Shown: one piece after another, positions 57,275 to 64,000 of the stretch
How the letters are laid out: each line of letters begins with the position of its first letter
How positions within the stretch are numbered: the stretch's first letter is position 1
Assembly (NCBI RefSeq): GCF_018129405.1
Contig: NZ_JAFCLP010000009.1
Coordinates: 1 to 64,000 of the forward strand
Reading direction: 5' to 3'
DNA length: 64,000 bases
Origin: Bradyrhizobium iriomotense
GTDB lineage: Bacteria > Pseudomonadota > Alphaproteobacteria > Rhizobiales > Xanthobacteraceae
The notes under the pieces: model-generated
Databases searched by the model: none
Told to the model about the DNA's origin: nothing
Seen by the model: only the letters and a program-made list of their open reading frames with translations
Translations under genes and position numbers: made by a program

Positions 57275-57412
57275 TCAGCGGCTATAGACGAACGCCAGCA
57301 CTGCGATCGCAACCGCCAGCAATCCCACAAAGCGCAGCATGATCGTGCCGATCTGGTTCGGCGCGGGCCGCAGCGGTATGGGGTCCGTGGTGTCGGGCCG
57401 AATGCTTTCCAT
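57275..57412 (-). CDS. 45-residue single-span membrane protein
   Basis: From ATG 57412: MESIRPDTTDPIPLRPAPNQ then a single helix IGTIMLRFVGLLAVAIAVLAF and a short end VYSR. AGGGGAC lies ten bases upstream. Its stop faces the stop of the plus-strand 48-residue gene, so the two are convergent. I recognise no family. The N-terminal Pro/Arg-rich arm is likely cytoplasmic. Confidence 0.55.
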   Translation of the reverse strand: MESIRPDTTDPIPLRPAPNQIGTIMLRFVGLLAVAIAVLAFVYSR

Positions 57413-57534
57413 CTGACATGTCCCCTGAGCCCGGCCGTAACGGCCAATGGCGCTTGGCATTGGTCGCCGCGGAGGGGCGGAGGGTTCAAAAGTATACCCT
57501 CTGCGAGACGCGCAGCCGGTGCCCAATCCTTCGC

Positions 57535-57698
57535 TGTCATGCCCCGCGACCCGGCTACGAAGGCTTCGCCGGGGTAGAGGTCCATGGGCGCCGAAGCTTT
57601 AGCGTAGGCGGCAGGCGGGGCATCCAGTACGCTGCAGCCCCTCCGTATCAACGCACTGTCTCGGAGTACTGGATCACCCGCCTTCGCTGGTGATGACA
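57535..57698. repeat. Dispersed palindromic element with paired GTACTGGAT half-sites, reverse copy
   Basis: Read on the minus strand it contains GATCCAGTACTCCG and GCGTACTGGATGCCCC in the same order as the element at 1217-1319, with about the same spacing. The outer arms differ. The space from 57413 to 57534 before it is GC-rich without a gene. Confidence 0.7.
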
Positions 57699-57800
57699 CC
57701 TTCCGTGGGGAGAGCGTGTGCCCTCATAACACCCCACAAATCAAAACCGCCGCGCCCCCTTCCGGGAACGCGGCGGCCAATGATGCGCTGTTACCAGCGA

Positions 57801-58220
57801 TCAGCTGTTGCGCAGGCCGTCGGCGGCGCGCTTCCACTGCGCGACGTTGTCGGCGATCATGCGGGTCGACTTCATCGCGGCCTGGCTGAGCTGGGCGTAG
57901 CCGGAGATCTCGCGCTGGACGCGCTGGCCTTCGGCATGCAGCAGGTCACGCAGGCTCTCGAGCTCGGAAATCAGGTTCTCGATCTCGGCGAGCGAGGTGC
58001 CGGCGACGCGCTGGATCAGCGAGTTGACGTTGGTGACGGTGGCCTCCGCGCTCGGATCGAGCGGCGGCGCATCGGCGGCCGCCGCCGGACGGCGCAGATA
58101 GGCGATGTCGTTGCGGACGAAATCGCGAATGCCGGCCTCGACCTCGGAGACCGCGGCGAGATTGTTGTCGACCGTCTCGGTCTCGGTGGCTTCGATCTTT
58201 TCCGGACGGATGGCGTTCAT
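57801..58220 (-). CDS. Conserved hypothetical helical protein
   Basis: 139 residues. MNAIRPEKIEATETETVDNN is acidic and disordered. AAVSEVEAGIRDFVRNDIAY and ATVTNVNSLIQRVAGTSLAE are helical, and EIENLISELESLRDLLHAEG followed by QRVQREISGYAQLSQAAMKS is coiled coil. Ends AAD GLRNS. There is no signal peptide, no membrane span and no motif I know. Its coiled coil and size suggest a scaffold or cytoplasmic helper. It is monocistronic, and the ATG is preceded by GGGGAACAACG. Confidence 0.65.
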   Translation of the reverse strand: MNAIRPEKIEATETETVDNNLAAVSEVEAGIRDFVRNDIAYLRRPAAAADAPPLDPSAEATVTNVNSLIQRVAGTSLAEIENLISELESLRDLLHAEGQRVQREISGYAQLSQAAMKSTRMIADNVAQWKRAADGLRNS

Positions 58221-58429
58221 CGTTGTTCCCCTGTTCGCGTTGAGCGCAGCGCGAGTGTCCCCCGCACGACGATGTCTGTAAGGCAGCCCGCATCAGGGCG
58301 TCCGATTTTGACAGCAAATGGGCCGAGATGCGGCAAGGGGGGACCATTCGGGGGTTTTGCCGTGGCGTATGGTTAGGGGAGTGTAAAGGCGGCCGCGACG
58401 AGGTGAATGCGCGGCTCGGCCGGTGCTCG

Positions 58430-58572
58430 TCTCCCTCGCCCCGCTTGCGGGGAGAGGGTGGGGTGAGGGGGAGGCTCCGCGAGGACGGTGAGAGTTGGAC
58501 TTGCGGAAGCTCCCCCTCACCCGGAATTTGCTCACGCAAATTCCGGCCTCTCCCCGCAAGCGGGGAGAGGCG
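58430..58572. repeat. Dispersed palindromic element (CTCTCCC..GGGAGAGG family)
   Basis: CTCGCCCCGCTTGCGGGGAG opens the element and CTCTCCCCGCAAGCGGGGAG closes it. GGTGAGGGGGA and TCCCCCTCACC are the inner arms, and CCGGAATTTGCTCACGCAAATTCCGG is a perfect palindrome in the right half. It nearly touches the stop codon of the gene at 58579. Confidence 0.8.
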
Positions 58573-58578
58573 AAGAAC

Positions 58579-59493
58579 TCACCAGCTCTTCTTGAAGCCC
58601 GCCGTCACGCTCTTGTTGATCGCGCCTTGCGAGGTCTCGCCGACCGAGCCGGAGACGGTGACGTTGTCGAACAGTTTTTGCTCGGCACCGAGCTTGCGCA
58701 GCCATTTGTCGTCGGTGGTCGACAGCGTCTGGCCCGCGGTGATGCTGGTGCCGGTGTCGGTGATGGTCACCTTGGCGGACCGGTCGGTTTCGTAGTTGCG
58801 CGTGATGTGGCCGCCGATGCCGGGGACGGCGGTGGTGCCCTGCTGGTTGACGCTGTAGCCGTTCTGCAGCGTCAGCTGTGTGTCGCCCGACAGCGGCACC
58901 GACTTGGTCAGCGATGCCCCGATCTTGCTCTGCTCGGCCCCGGGGTCGACGCGGGCCTCGACCGCAGTCTTGTCCCAGATCACCCCCGCGCCCGGCGCGG
59001 TCGCGGTCGCCCAGGCGCTGCCGGAGGATTGCGGCAGGCTGCCGCCATTGGCGGCCTTTTGTGCCAGGAGTTCGGACATCGTTCTGGGCTCGCTCGCCAC
59101 CGTCATGTCGGCGCCGATCCGCGTATCCCAGAATTCGAACACCGACTGCTTCACCGTGACCGCCGAGGAGCCGTTGGCATTGGCGTTCGACGACCAGTTC
59201 AGTCCGCTGCTGGCCGCGGCCTGCGCCCGCTTCTTGGCGGCGATGATGTCGTTGAGCGTGCCGGCGTCGATGGCGAGCTGGCTCCAGTCGAGCTTGTCGA
59301 CGTCGATGCCTTTGAGCACGTCGGGGTCGTTGACGTCAGGGGCCTCGGCCGCCTCGGCCTCGTCGTCGGGCGCGGCCGCGGGTGGGGAGAAGGGCGGAAT
59401 GATCTGCGCGGAGACCGTCAGCACCGATCCCAGGATGAATGCGGCCGCCAGCACCGGCAGCCTGGCCCAGCCAAAACCCGTCGAGAATTCCAT
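58579..59493 (-). CDS. Secreted protein, probable outer-membrane beta barrel
   Basis: 304 residues from ATG 59493. The signal peptide (ARLPVLAAAFILGSVLTVSA) is cleaved before QIIPPF. An acidic and Pro-rich region (PDDEAEAAEAPDVNDPDVLK) follows, then a 200-residue part rich in alternating polar/hydrophobic strands: LTKSVPLSGDTQLTLQNGYS, SAKVTITDTGTSITAGQTLS and VTVSGSVGETSQGAINKSVT. It ends AGFKKSW, with an aromatic last residue as in barrel proteins. No named family is recognised, and the mixed composition makes it a guess. The frame continues upstream without a better start. Confidence 0.6.
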   Translation of the reverse strand: MEFSTGFGWARLPVLAAAFILGSVLTVSAQIIPPFSPPAAAPDDEAEAAEAPDVNDPDVLKGIDVDKLDWSQLAIDAGTLNDIIAAKKRAQAAASSGLNWSSNANANGSSAVTVKQSVFEFWDTRIGADMTVASEPRTMSELLAQKAANGGSLPQSSGSAWATATAPGAGVIWDKTAVEARVDPGAEQSKIGASLTKSVPLSGDTQLTLQNGYSVNQQGTTAVPGIGGHITRNYETDRSAKVTITDTGTSITAGQTLSTTDDKWLRKLGAEQKLFDNVTVSGSVGETSQGAINKSVTAGFKKSW

Positions 59494-59760
59494 CGTCCTG
59501 CCCGCGAACCCCAGCGCATGCCGTCCGCCAATATAGTGCGGCCATCCGCAATGCGCCATTCCGAGCTGAGGATGCTGACCTATCGTTGCGAAATTGTGGC
59601 GACTCGCCTCGATGCGCCTGGGGACGCGAACCAACGGGCCGCGCGAAAGGCGCGCGCCCGATGACGGCTTTCCTGCGACGACATCCGGCGGGGCTGGAGG
59701 CCAGGACGTCGCGGTCGCCTTGTCATCGGTCCCGGGAAGCGGGGCCCGTTGGCGTCCCCC

Positions 59761-60201
59761 TCAGCCGACGCTGGTCATCTTCGGCAGATGAATGGCGCGG
59801 CCGAGTGCCTGCTCGACCAGGTCGAAGGTGTCGATCAGCACCCGCATGCTGATGAGCTTGCCCGCTCTGAACTGGGCGAACTGCGCGAGCCGCAAGGAAA
59901 TCGGCTTGTTGGAATCGAGCGCCGTCAGCGAATAGCGCAGCATCGAGGCGGCGGAATCCACGCCCAGCATGATGCTCTCCCGGTCGAAGCGGCGGACCTG
60001 GAAATTGTCGGCGAGCTGGCGGATGACGTCGAGCACGGCGTCCTTGCCCTGCCGCGCGCCGAGAAACGGAAACATGTCGATCGGGCCATAGAGCGCCCAC
60101 TCGACGTCCTCGTCGATCAGGGCCTCGATATCCTCGAAGTGCCGGTCGTTGATCGCACGGTGCAATGCGCGCGAGAAACGCCAGAGGCTGTGCTCTGTCA
60201 T
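59761..60201 (-). CDS. Nuclear transport factor 2 / SnoaL-like protein, copy 1
   Basis: 146 residues from ATG 60201 (MTEHSLWRFSRALHRAINDR). A cone-shaped alpha-beta fold of the NTF2 type is indicated by HFEDIEALIDEDVEWALYGP, DMFPFLGARQGKDAVLDVIR and LISMRVLIDTFDLVEQALGR. Such folds occur in ketosteroid isomerases, SnoaL cyclases and many binding proteins. The second copy at 60894 shares the phrases PIDxxP and IDxxDLVxQxLxRxI. No catalytic residue can be assigned. Confidence 0.78.
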   Translation of the reverse strand: MTEHSLWRFSRALHRAINDRHFEDIEALIDEDVEWALYGPIDMFPFLGARQGKDAVLDVIRQLADNFQVRRFDRESIMLGVDSAASMLRYSLTALDSNKPISLRLAQFAQFRAGKLISMRVLIDTFDLVEQALGRAIHLPKMTSVG

Positions 60202-60386
60202 TTGGGCAGTCCTGACGCTGGCTTGCAGAAAAAACGGAAAACAAACCCATGCACCGTAAAGGTGCCCCGGGGCGCTCAACTCATTTGTATGCGAACGAGA
60301 TAGCCGATTTCGGCCAAAACGCAATTCACGTTTTCGCAATGCACAATTGAGCGCGCTTTGTGAGATTTACAACAAAACCCCGTAAT

Positions 60387-60653
60387 CTACCGGTCCGTGG
60401 GGGCTACGGGTTCCCGCTCGATGGCGATCGCATCGTCCCGCAGCGCCAGCAGGCCGAACAGCACCGCGCCGCCGATCCCGCCGATCGCAGCGCCCAAAGG
60501 CATGAAGGTGAAGAACACCAGCATGCCGTTTTGGCCTTCAAAATTCGTGGTTTGCGCGATTTCGACGAAAGCGAGCCCGGCCCCGATGCCGAGCGCAGCC
60601 CCGCCCAGCGTCCCCAGGAACAGCCCCAAAACAGCAAGCAACATGACTTTCAT
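60387..60653 (-). CDS. Small two-span membrane protein
   Basis: 88 residues from ATG 60653; ATG 60644 is an alternative. Two hydrophobic, Gly-rich helices (AVLGLFLGTLGGAALGIGAG and MPLGAAIGGIGGAVLFGLLA) enclose a loop with FVEIAQTTNFEGQNGMLVFF. The C-terminus LRDDAIAIEREPVAPTDR is cytoplasmic. I know no family. It lies between two NTF2-like genes on the same strand, but a dispersed palindrome and about 110 other bases separate it from the upstream one. Confidence 0.6.
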   Translation of the reverse strand: MKVMLLAVLGLFLGTLGGAALGIGAGLAFVEIAQTTNFEGQNGMLVFFTFMPLGAAIGGIGGAVLFGLLALRDDAIAIEREPVAPTDR

Positions 60654-60764
60654 CGGCCCATCACCCAGCCGGCGTGCACAACGCCCCGGGATGGGTCTTG
60701 GCGGCAGGGAGGGAGGTTCAAATGGGTTGGCAGAGATGCGCAAGCGAGGGGCCACATCCTCGCC

Positions 60765-60891
60765 GTCGTCCTGGCGAAGGCCAGGACCCATTACCCCAGG
60801 GAGAGGTTTGGCGAAGATTCGTCGTTCGGTACGACGATCACCCACGATCGAGAAATCCCGCGGTATGGGTCCTGGCCTTCGCCAGGACGAC
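60765..60891. repeat. Dispersed palindromic element (GTCGTCCTGGCGAAGGCCAGGAC family), inverted copy
   Basis: GTCGTCCTGGCGAAGGCCAG at the left and CTGGCCTTCGCCAGGACGAC at the right. The middle (CCCATTACCCCAGGGAGAGG, TTTGGCGAAGA) is the reverse complement of the middle of 6938-7064. Located in the 240-base gap between the NTF2-like gene (60894) and the membrane protein gene. Confidence 0.8.
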
Positions 60892-60893
60892 GG

Positions 60894-61346
60894 CTACACC
60901 CCATCCACCCCCGCCCCCGTGATCAGCGGCCCGATCTCCCGCTCCAGCACCTGCTGCACCAGATCGTAGGAATCGATGATCTCGCGGATCTCCGCCACCA
61001 GCCCAACGCGGAAGGTGTAGAACACCGCCATGTCGAACTGCACGATGCGGCCGTTGCTGCGTTTCTTGAAATAGGTCTGCACGTAGGTCGCGACCTCGTC
61101 GCCGTCGGCGAGGATGTGCGGCGCCTTGTAGCGAACTTCCGAATAGCGCGACCAGATCGTCTGCCACAGCTCGCGCAGCTCCGCCTTGCCGTGGCGCGGC
61201 ACCATGTGCGGCAGCACGTCGATCGGCGCGTGGGTGAGGAAGTCGACGTCGTCGGTGCAGCACGCCAGCGCGGCCTCGATGTCGCCGCGCGCGAAGGCGT
61301 CGAGCAGATGCACGACGCGCTGCCTGTTCAACGATTCAACCGTCAT
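60894..61346 (-). CDS. Nuclear transport factor 2 / SnoaL-like protein, copy 2
   Basis: 150 residues from ATG 61346 (MTVESLNRQRVVHLLDAFAR). LACCTDDVDFLTHAPIDVLP, HMVPRHGKAELRELWQTIWS and YTFRVGLVAEIREIIDSYDL with VQQVLEREIGPLIT. It resembles the copy at 59761-60201 in length and in several phrases, so the pair probably arose by duplication. The function is unknown. The 298 bases to the next plus-strand gene (61645) hold no gene I recognise. Confidence 0.78.
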   Translation of the reverse strand: MTVESLNRQRVVHLLDAFARGDIEAALACCTDDVDFLTHAPIDVLPHMVPRHGKAELRELWQTIWSRYSEVRYKAPHILADGDEVATYVQTYFKKRSNGRIVQFDMAVFYTFRVGLVAEIREIIDSYDLVQQVLEREIGPLITGAGVDGV

Positions 61347-61644
61347 GCCGCGCTGCCCTCATTGCCCATGACCCGCGAACGCTATCGCGCAGCCCGCGCG
61401 TGCTTCAATCCGCAAGAACACAGGTGTGATTGCAGATTATGACGCGCGGGCGCTATGCCCGGTTCATGGGGGACAATTACGGGTTGCGCGCCTGTTCGCC
61501 TGCAAGAGAACGAGCGGCCTTCGCGTCCCGGGCGATGACGCTGCGCGCATATCGGCTGACGCGCCTCGCAAGGGTTCGCGCAAGGGAACCTGGGTCCGTT
61601 CACACCCGTTGATGTCAGGACGTCGCCTCCGGAGACATCGATCC

Positions 61645-61848
61645 ATGAAATCCACGCTTCTCACTGTGGCTGCCGTGCTCCTCATGCTCGGCGCGAGCCC
61701 CGCCGCCAACGCCAAGGGCTGCATCAAGGGCGCCGTCGTCGGCGGCGTCGCCGGCCACTATGCCGGCCATCACGGCGTGCTTGGCGCTGCCGCCGGCTGT
61801 CTCTACGGCAGGCACCACGCGAAGGAGCAGGAGAGGCAGCGGCAATAG
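61645..61848 (+). CDS. Small secreted Gly/His-rich protein
   Basis: 67 residues from ATG 61645. The signal peptide (MKSTLLTVAAVLLMLGASPA) is cleaved near ANA. KGCIKGAVVGGVAGHYAGHH and GVLGAAAGCLYGRHHAKEQE contain two Cys, four His and a glycine-zipper pattern (GxxxG), as in membrane-inserting 'glycine zipper 2TM' proteins. It ends with a charged REQ tail. GGAG is ten bases before the start. It is a probable periplasmic or membrane-associated protein with no known partner. Confidence 0.7.
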   Translation: MKSTLLTVAAVLLMLGASPAANAKGCIKGAVVGGVAGHYAGHHGVLGAAAGCLYGRHHAKEQERQRQ

Positions 61849-61978
61849 CAGGGCCAGGTGAACGGGCAGGGGAAGCTTTAGAGGCACGGAAAACCACGCG
61901 CCTCACCGTCTTTTGTCCGGCATGCCCCGATGGTAAGTTCCAGCTGCAAACGCTGGGGTTGAGTCGAGCGAGGGGACG

Positions 61979-62158
61979 ATGGACGTCGGGAAGTTCTTGT
62001 GGGGCCTTGTCCTCGCAATTCTGTTCCTGTGTTTCCTCGTTCGCTTCATGAGAAACGCGTTCCACTCGCGGGGCGTCAAATACAATTGGCTTGGCGTTCT
62101 GCTGTCGTTCTCGACGGTCGGCTTGGCGATCTACCTCGTCTTCTTCCGCCAGCTCTGA
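61979..62158 (+). CDS. 59-residue two-span membrane protein
   Basis: ATG 61979 opens MDVGKFLWGLVLAILFLCFL, then VRFMRNAFHSRGVKYNWLGV and LLSFSTVGLAIYLVFFRQL before TGA. Two transmembrane helices are joined by a basic loop, so the loop is likely cytoplasmic and both ends periplasmic. GCGAGGGGAC lies just upstream. Only its short length argues against it; the base composition and strong hydrophobic periodicity argue for it. No family is recognised. Confidence 0.6.
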   Translation: MDVGKFLWGLVLAILFLCFLVRFMRNAFHSRGVKYNWLGVLLSFSTVGLAIYLVFFRQL

Positions 62159-62270
62159 CGCCATTCATTTGTCCGCGGCCGCAGAGGGGCCCGGCAGGGC
62201 GTGACCCATCTCACATCACCCCTCCGGCCTCGCGGCTATCGTCATCCCCATGTCATCAGGGAGACGTGCC

Positions 62271-62657
62271 ATGGCCGCCTTCGCCGCCGCGAGAAAGTCC
62301 CGCCTGCACAACGCGCTCGAAGGCCTCGCGCTGACCGCGACGCTGCAGAGCTTCCCGACCTTCGCCGCCGCCACCTTCCTGCTCAAGCTCGTCGGCAACC
62401 ACGATCTCGTCGGCGACCCCGGCGTCGCCGTCTTCGTCGCGGTTGCCTCGATGCTGCACGCAATGCTCGCAGTGACCCTCGGCCCGAGCTTCCCCGCCGT
62501 CTTCAAGACCGTCTACGAGCCAAAATTCTTCGAGGCCCATCTGTCGCTGTCCGACAAGATCACGGCATGGCGCACCCAGCCGGCCGCCTCGCTCCAGCTC
62601 ATGACCATCGTGCTGCTGCTGTCGGTGATGGCGGTGGTGACGGCGAGTGTGGGGTGA
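62271..62657 (+). CDS. Small inner-membrane protein
   Basis: 128 residues from ATG 62271, preceded by AGGGAGACG. Four hydrophobic segments are likely: LTATLQSFPTFAAATFLLKL, VAVFVAVASMLHAMLAVTLG, a weaker one around SFPAVFKTVYE, and LQLMTIVLLLSVMAVVTASV. The N-terminal region (AAFAAARKSRLHNALEG) is basic and cytoplasmic. I recognise no family. It stands alone, and the uvrB gene converges on it. Confidence 0.65.
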   Translation: MAAFAAARKSRLHNALEGLALTATLQSFPTFAAATFLLKLVGNHDLVGDPGVAVFVAVASMLHAMLAVTLGPSFPAVFKTVYEPKFFEAHLSLSDKITAWRTQPAASLQLMTIVLLLSVMAVVTASVG

Positions 62658-62687
62658 GGGCGGGAAATCTCTCCGCCGTCATTCCGG

Positions 62688-62715
62688 GGCGCCGCAGAGC
62701 GGCGAGCCCGGAATC
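62688..62715. repeat. Truncated copy of the CATTCCGGGG palindrome family
   Basis: GTCATTCCGGGGCGCCGCAG, AGCGGCGAGCCCGGAATCC. Only the left half is present; the CTCGAG core is missing. It lies between the membrane protein gene and uvrB. Confidence 0.6.
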
Positions 62716-62744
62716 CATAACCACGAACAGCGCTGATGCGCCGC

Positions 62745-64000
62745 CTACCTCTTCTTCCACCCACCCCTTCGCCCCGGCTGCCCGCCCGTCGACTTCGGCG
62801 CCGGTCCGAACTCCGGACCCGACTGCCTTGAATCCGTCGGCTGGATGATGCGGCTGGTGCTGCCGAACGGTTTTGACGGCAGGGCGCGGCTCTCGCGGTA
62901 GGGCAGGGATTCCGGGCCGTGCATCTCGTCGAGATGCGGCTTGTGCACCTTCGAGCCGCTGCCGGCGCCGCTCGCCTTCAGCGCGGAGCTCACGGTCTTT
63001 TTCTTCATGGCGCTGACGGGGAGGTTCGCGGCGTCGCCGTACTTCTTCGTCCCGGCATAGGCGCCGGCCTTGCTCTGCACCGCGCGCTGCTTGGCGGTGG
63101 GGTCGTCGACCACCGCAAGCTCGGTCGCGCGCAGGCGCTTGACTTCGTCGCGGAGGCGGGCGGCTTCCTCGAAGTTCAGATCGGCGGCGGCCTCGCGCAT
63201 CCTTGTTTCGAGATCGGCCAGCACGGCTTCAAAATTGTGGCCGATCGAGATGACGTCGTCGGTCATGTCGTGGCCGCCGACCTCGACCAGCACGTGGTCG
63301 CGCTCGTAGACGGAGTTGAGGATGTCGCCGATCTGCTTCTTCACGCTCTCCGGTGTGATGCCGTTGGCATTGTTGTACTCGACCTGCTTCTCGCGGCGGC
63401 GGTTGGTCTCCGCGATGGCGCGCTCCATCGAGCCCGTCATCTGGTCGGCATAGAGGATCACCTTGCCGTCGACATTGCGCGCGGCGCGGCCGATGGTCTG
63501 AATCAAGGACGTTTCACTGCGCAAAAAACCTTCCTTGTCGGCATCCAAAATCGCGACCAGCGCGCATTCGGGAATGTCGAGGCCTTCGCGCAAGAGGTTG
63601 ATGCCGACCAGCGCGTCGAACGCGCCGAGGCGGAGGTCGCGGATGATCTCGATGCGCTCGATGGTGTCGATATCCGAGTGCATGTAGCGGACGCGAATGC
63701 CCTGCTCGTGCAGATATTCGGTGAGGTCCTCCGCCATGCGTTTTGTGAGTACCGTGATCAGCGAGCGATAGCCGGCTTGCGCGGTGGCGCGGACTTCGCC
63801 GACGAGATCGTCCACCTGCGTGCGGGCAGGGCGAATATCAACGGGAGGGTCAATAAGTCCGGTGGGACGAATGACCTGCTCGACGAACACGCCGCCGCTC
63901 TCGTTCAGCTCCCAGCCGCTCGGCGTCGCCGACACCGCGACGGTCTGCGGCCGCATCATGTCCCATTCCTCGAAGCGGAGCGGGCGGTTGTCCATGCAGG
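62745..64000 (-). CDS. uvrB: Excinuclease ABC subunit B, C-terminal part (5' end outside window)
   Basis: The last 418 or so codons are visible, and the frame is open through the right edge. Helicase motif IV to VI phrases are present ([71 protein letters not shown]). The C-terminal UVR motif that contacts UvrC is [21 protein letters not shown] disordered basic, Ser/Pro-rich tail of about 110 residues follows (ending GRRGGWKKR), longer than in E. coli. UvrB loads at damage for UvrC, which this window also encodes at 30.2-32.2 kb. Confidence 0.95.
   Translation of the reverse strand, partial: CMDNRPLRFEEWDMMRPQTVAVSATPSGWELNESGGVFVEQVIRPTGLIDPPVDIRPARTQVDDLVGEVRATAQAGYRSLITVLTKRMAEDLTEYLHEQGIRVRYMHSDIDTIERIEIIRDLRLGAFDALVGINLLREGLDIPECALVAILDADKEGFLRSETSLIQTIGRAARNVDGKVILYADQMTGSMERAIAETNRRREKQVEYNNANGITPESVKKQIGDILNSVYERDHVLVEVGGHDMTDDVISIGHNFEAVLADLETRMREAAADLNFEEAARLRDEVKRLRATELAVVDDPTAKQRAVQSKAGAYAGTKKYGDAANLPVSAMKKKTVSSALKASGAGSGSKVHKPHLDEMHGPESLPYRESRALPSKPFGSTSRIIQPTDSRQSGPEFGPAPKSTGGQPGRRGGWKKR

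Noticed and set aside
20609-62715. CRISPR array
   Set aside because: Repeats are palindromic and scattered singly in intergenic spaces, not direct repeats with regular spacers.
1-64000. Prophage or genomic island
   Set aside because: No integrase, tRNA gene, attachment-site pair, structural phage genes or shift in codon usage. Gene content is mainly core.

Overview
The window looks like a core chromosomal segment of an alphaproteobacterium of the Bradyrhizobium/Rhodopseudomonas group. It is GC-rich, and many intergenic spaces hold the long palindromic repeats typical of Bradyrhizobium. The first full gene carries, at identical residue numbers, the active-site residues I recall for the Rhodopseudomonas palustris fluoroacetate dehalogenase. 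An FMN riboswitch drives a type II lumazine synthase, as in other Rhizobiales. There is no integrase, phage module or CRISPR array. The only clear mobile-element trace is the tail of a transposase gene at the left edge.

Layout. 1-7 kb: transposase tail, haloacid/fluoroacetate dehalogenase-like hydrolase, tadA, an RluB-type pseudouridine synthase with a huge Arg/Asp-rich N-terminus, rsmD, mutL and a ribbon-helix-helix protein. 7-10 kb: a leftward operon for a Tat-exported GMC-type dehydrogenase (cytochrome c, VOC protein, small Tat subunit, flavoprotein). 10.3-20 kb: a small secreted protein behind a structured leader, then arfB, two M16 peptidase subunits, a lipoprotein-neighbourhood gene, lspA, ileS and ribF, all leftward. 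20-25.7 kb: a single-domain CheY, a HAD-IIA phosphatase, a TipF-like degenerate EAL protein, a winged-helix/TPR regulator and a divergent methyltransferase. 25.7-32.2 kb: BrkB-type membrane protein, a small membrane protein, prmB, moaE, moaD, pgsA and uvrC (leftward). 32.4-37 kb: an outer-membrane barrel, cold-shock protein, rlmJ, RNase T2 and three small secreted proteins. 37-41 kb: a histidine kinase, response regulator and MarR regulator (PetPR-like) divergent from ilvE. 41-49 kb: DUF2314 protein, hisS, a tautomerase, a FlK-fold thioesterase, proC, YbjN protein, riboswitch-ribH, prs and a lipoprotein. 49-55 kb: pgeF-midA-lgt (leftward), ubiK, rplY(ctc)-pth-ychF. 55-64 kb: DUF4282 protein, a coupled pair of MaoC hydratases, several tiny membrane proteins, a probable outer-membrane barrel, two NTF2-like paralogues and the C-terminal part of uvrB.

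Most genes are housekeeping: translation (tadA, rluB-type, rsmD, arfB, ileS, hisS, prmB, rlmJ, rplY, pth, ychF), DNA repair (mutL, uvrC, uvrB), lipoprotein and lipid biogenesis (lspA, lgt, pgsA), cofactors (ribF, ribH, moaDE, ubiK) and amino acid or nucleotide metabolism (ilvE, proC, prs). The accessory interest lies in: the structured leader with two interleaved perfect inverted repeats at about 10.3 kb; the Tat-exported dehydrogenase operon; the TipF-like protein; the lspA/M16 cluster, which holds a possible divergent DUF3035 protein; small membrane proteins that are easily missed; and the rich set of dispersed palindromic elements. Several of these elements occur as opposite-orientation copies about 55 kb apart, and one sits inside an operon. 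I found no convincing wholly new multi-gene system. The best leads are listed as findings.
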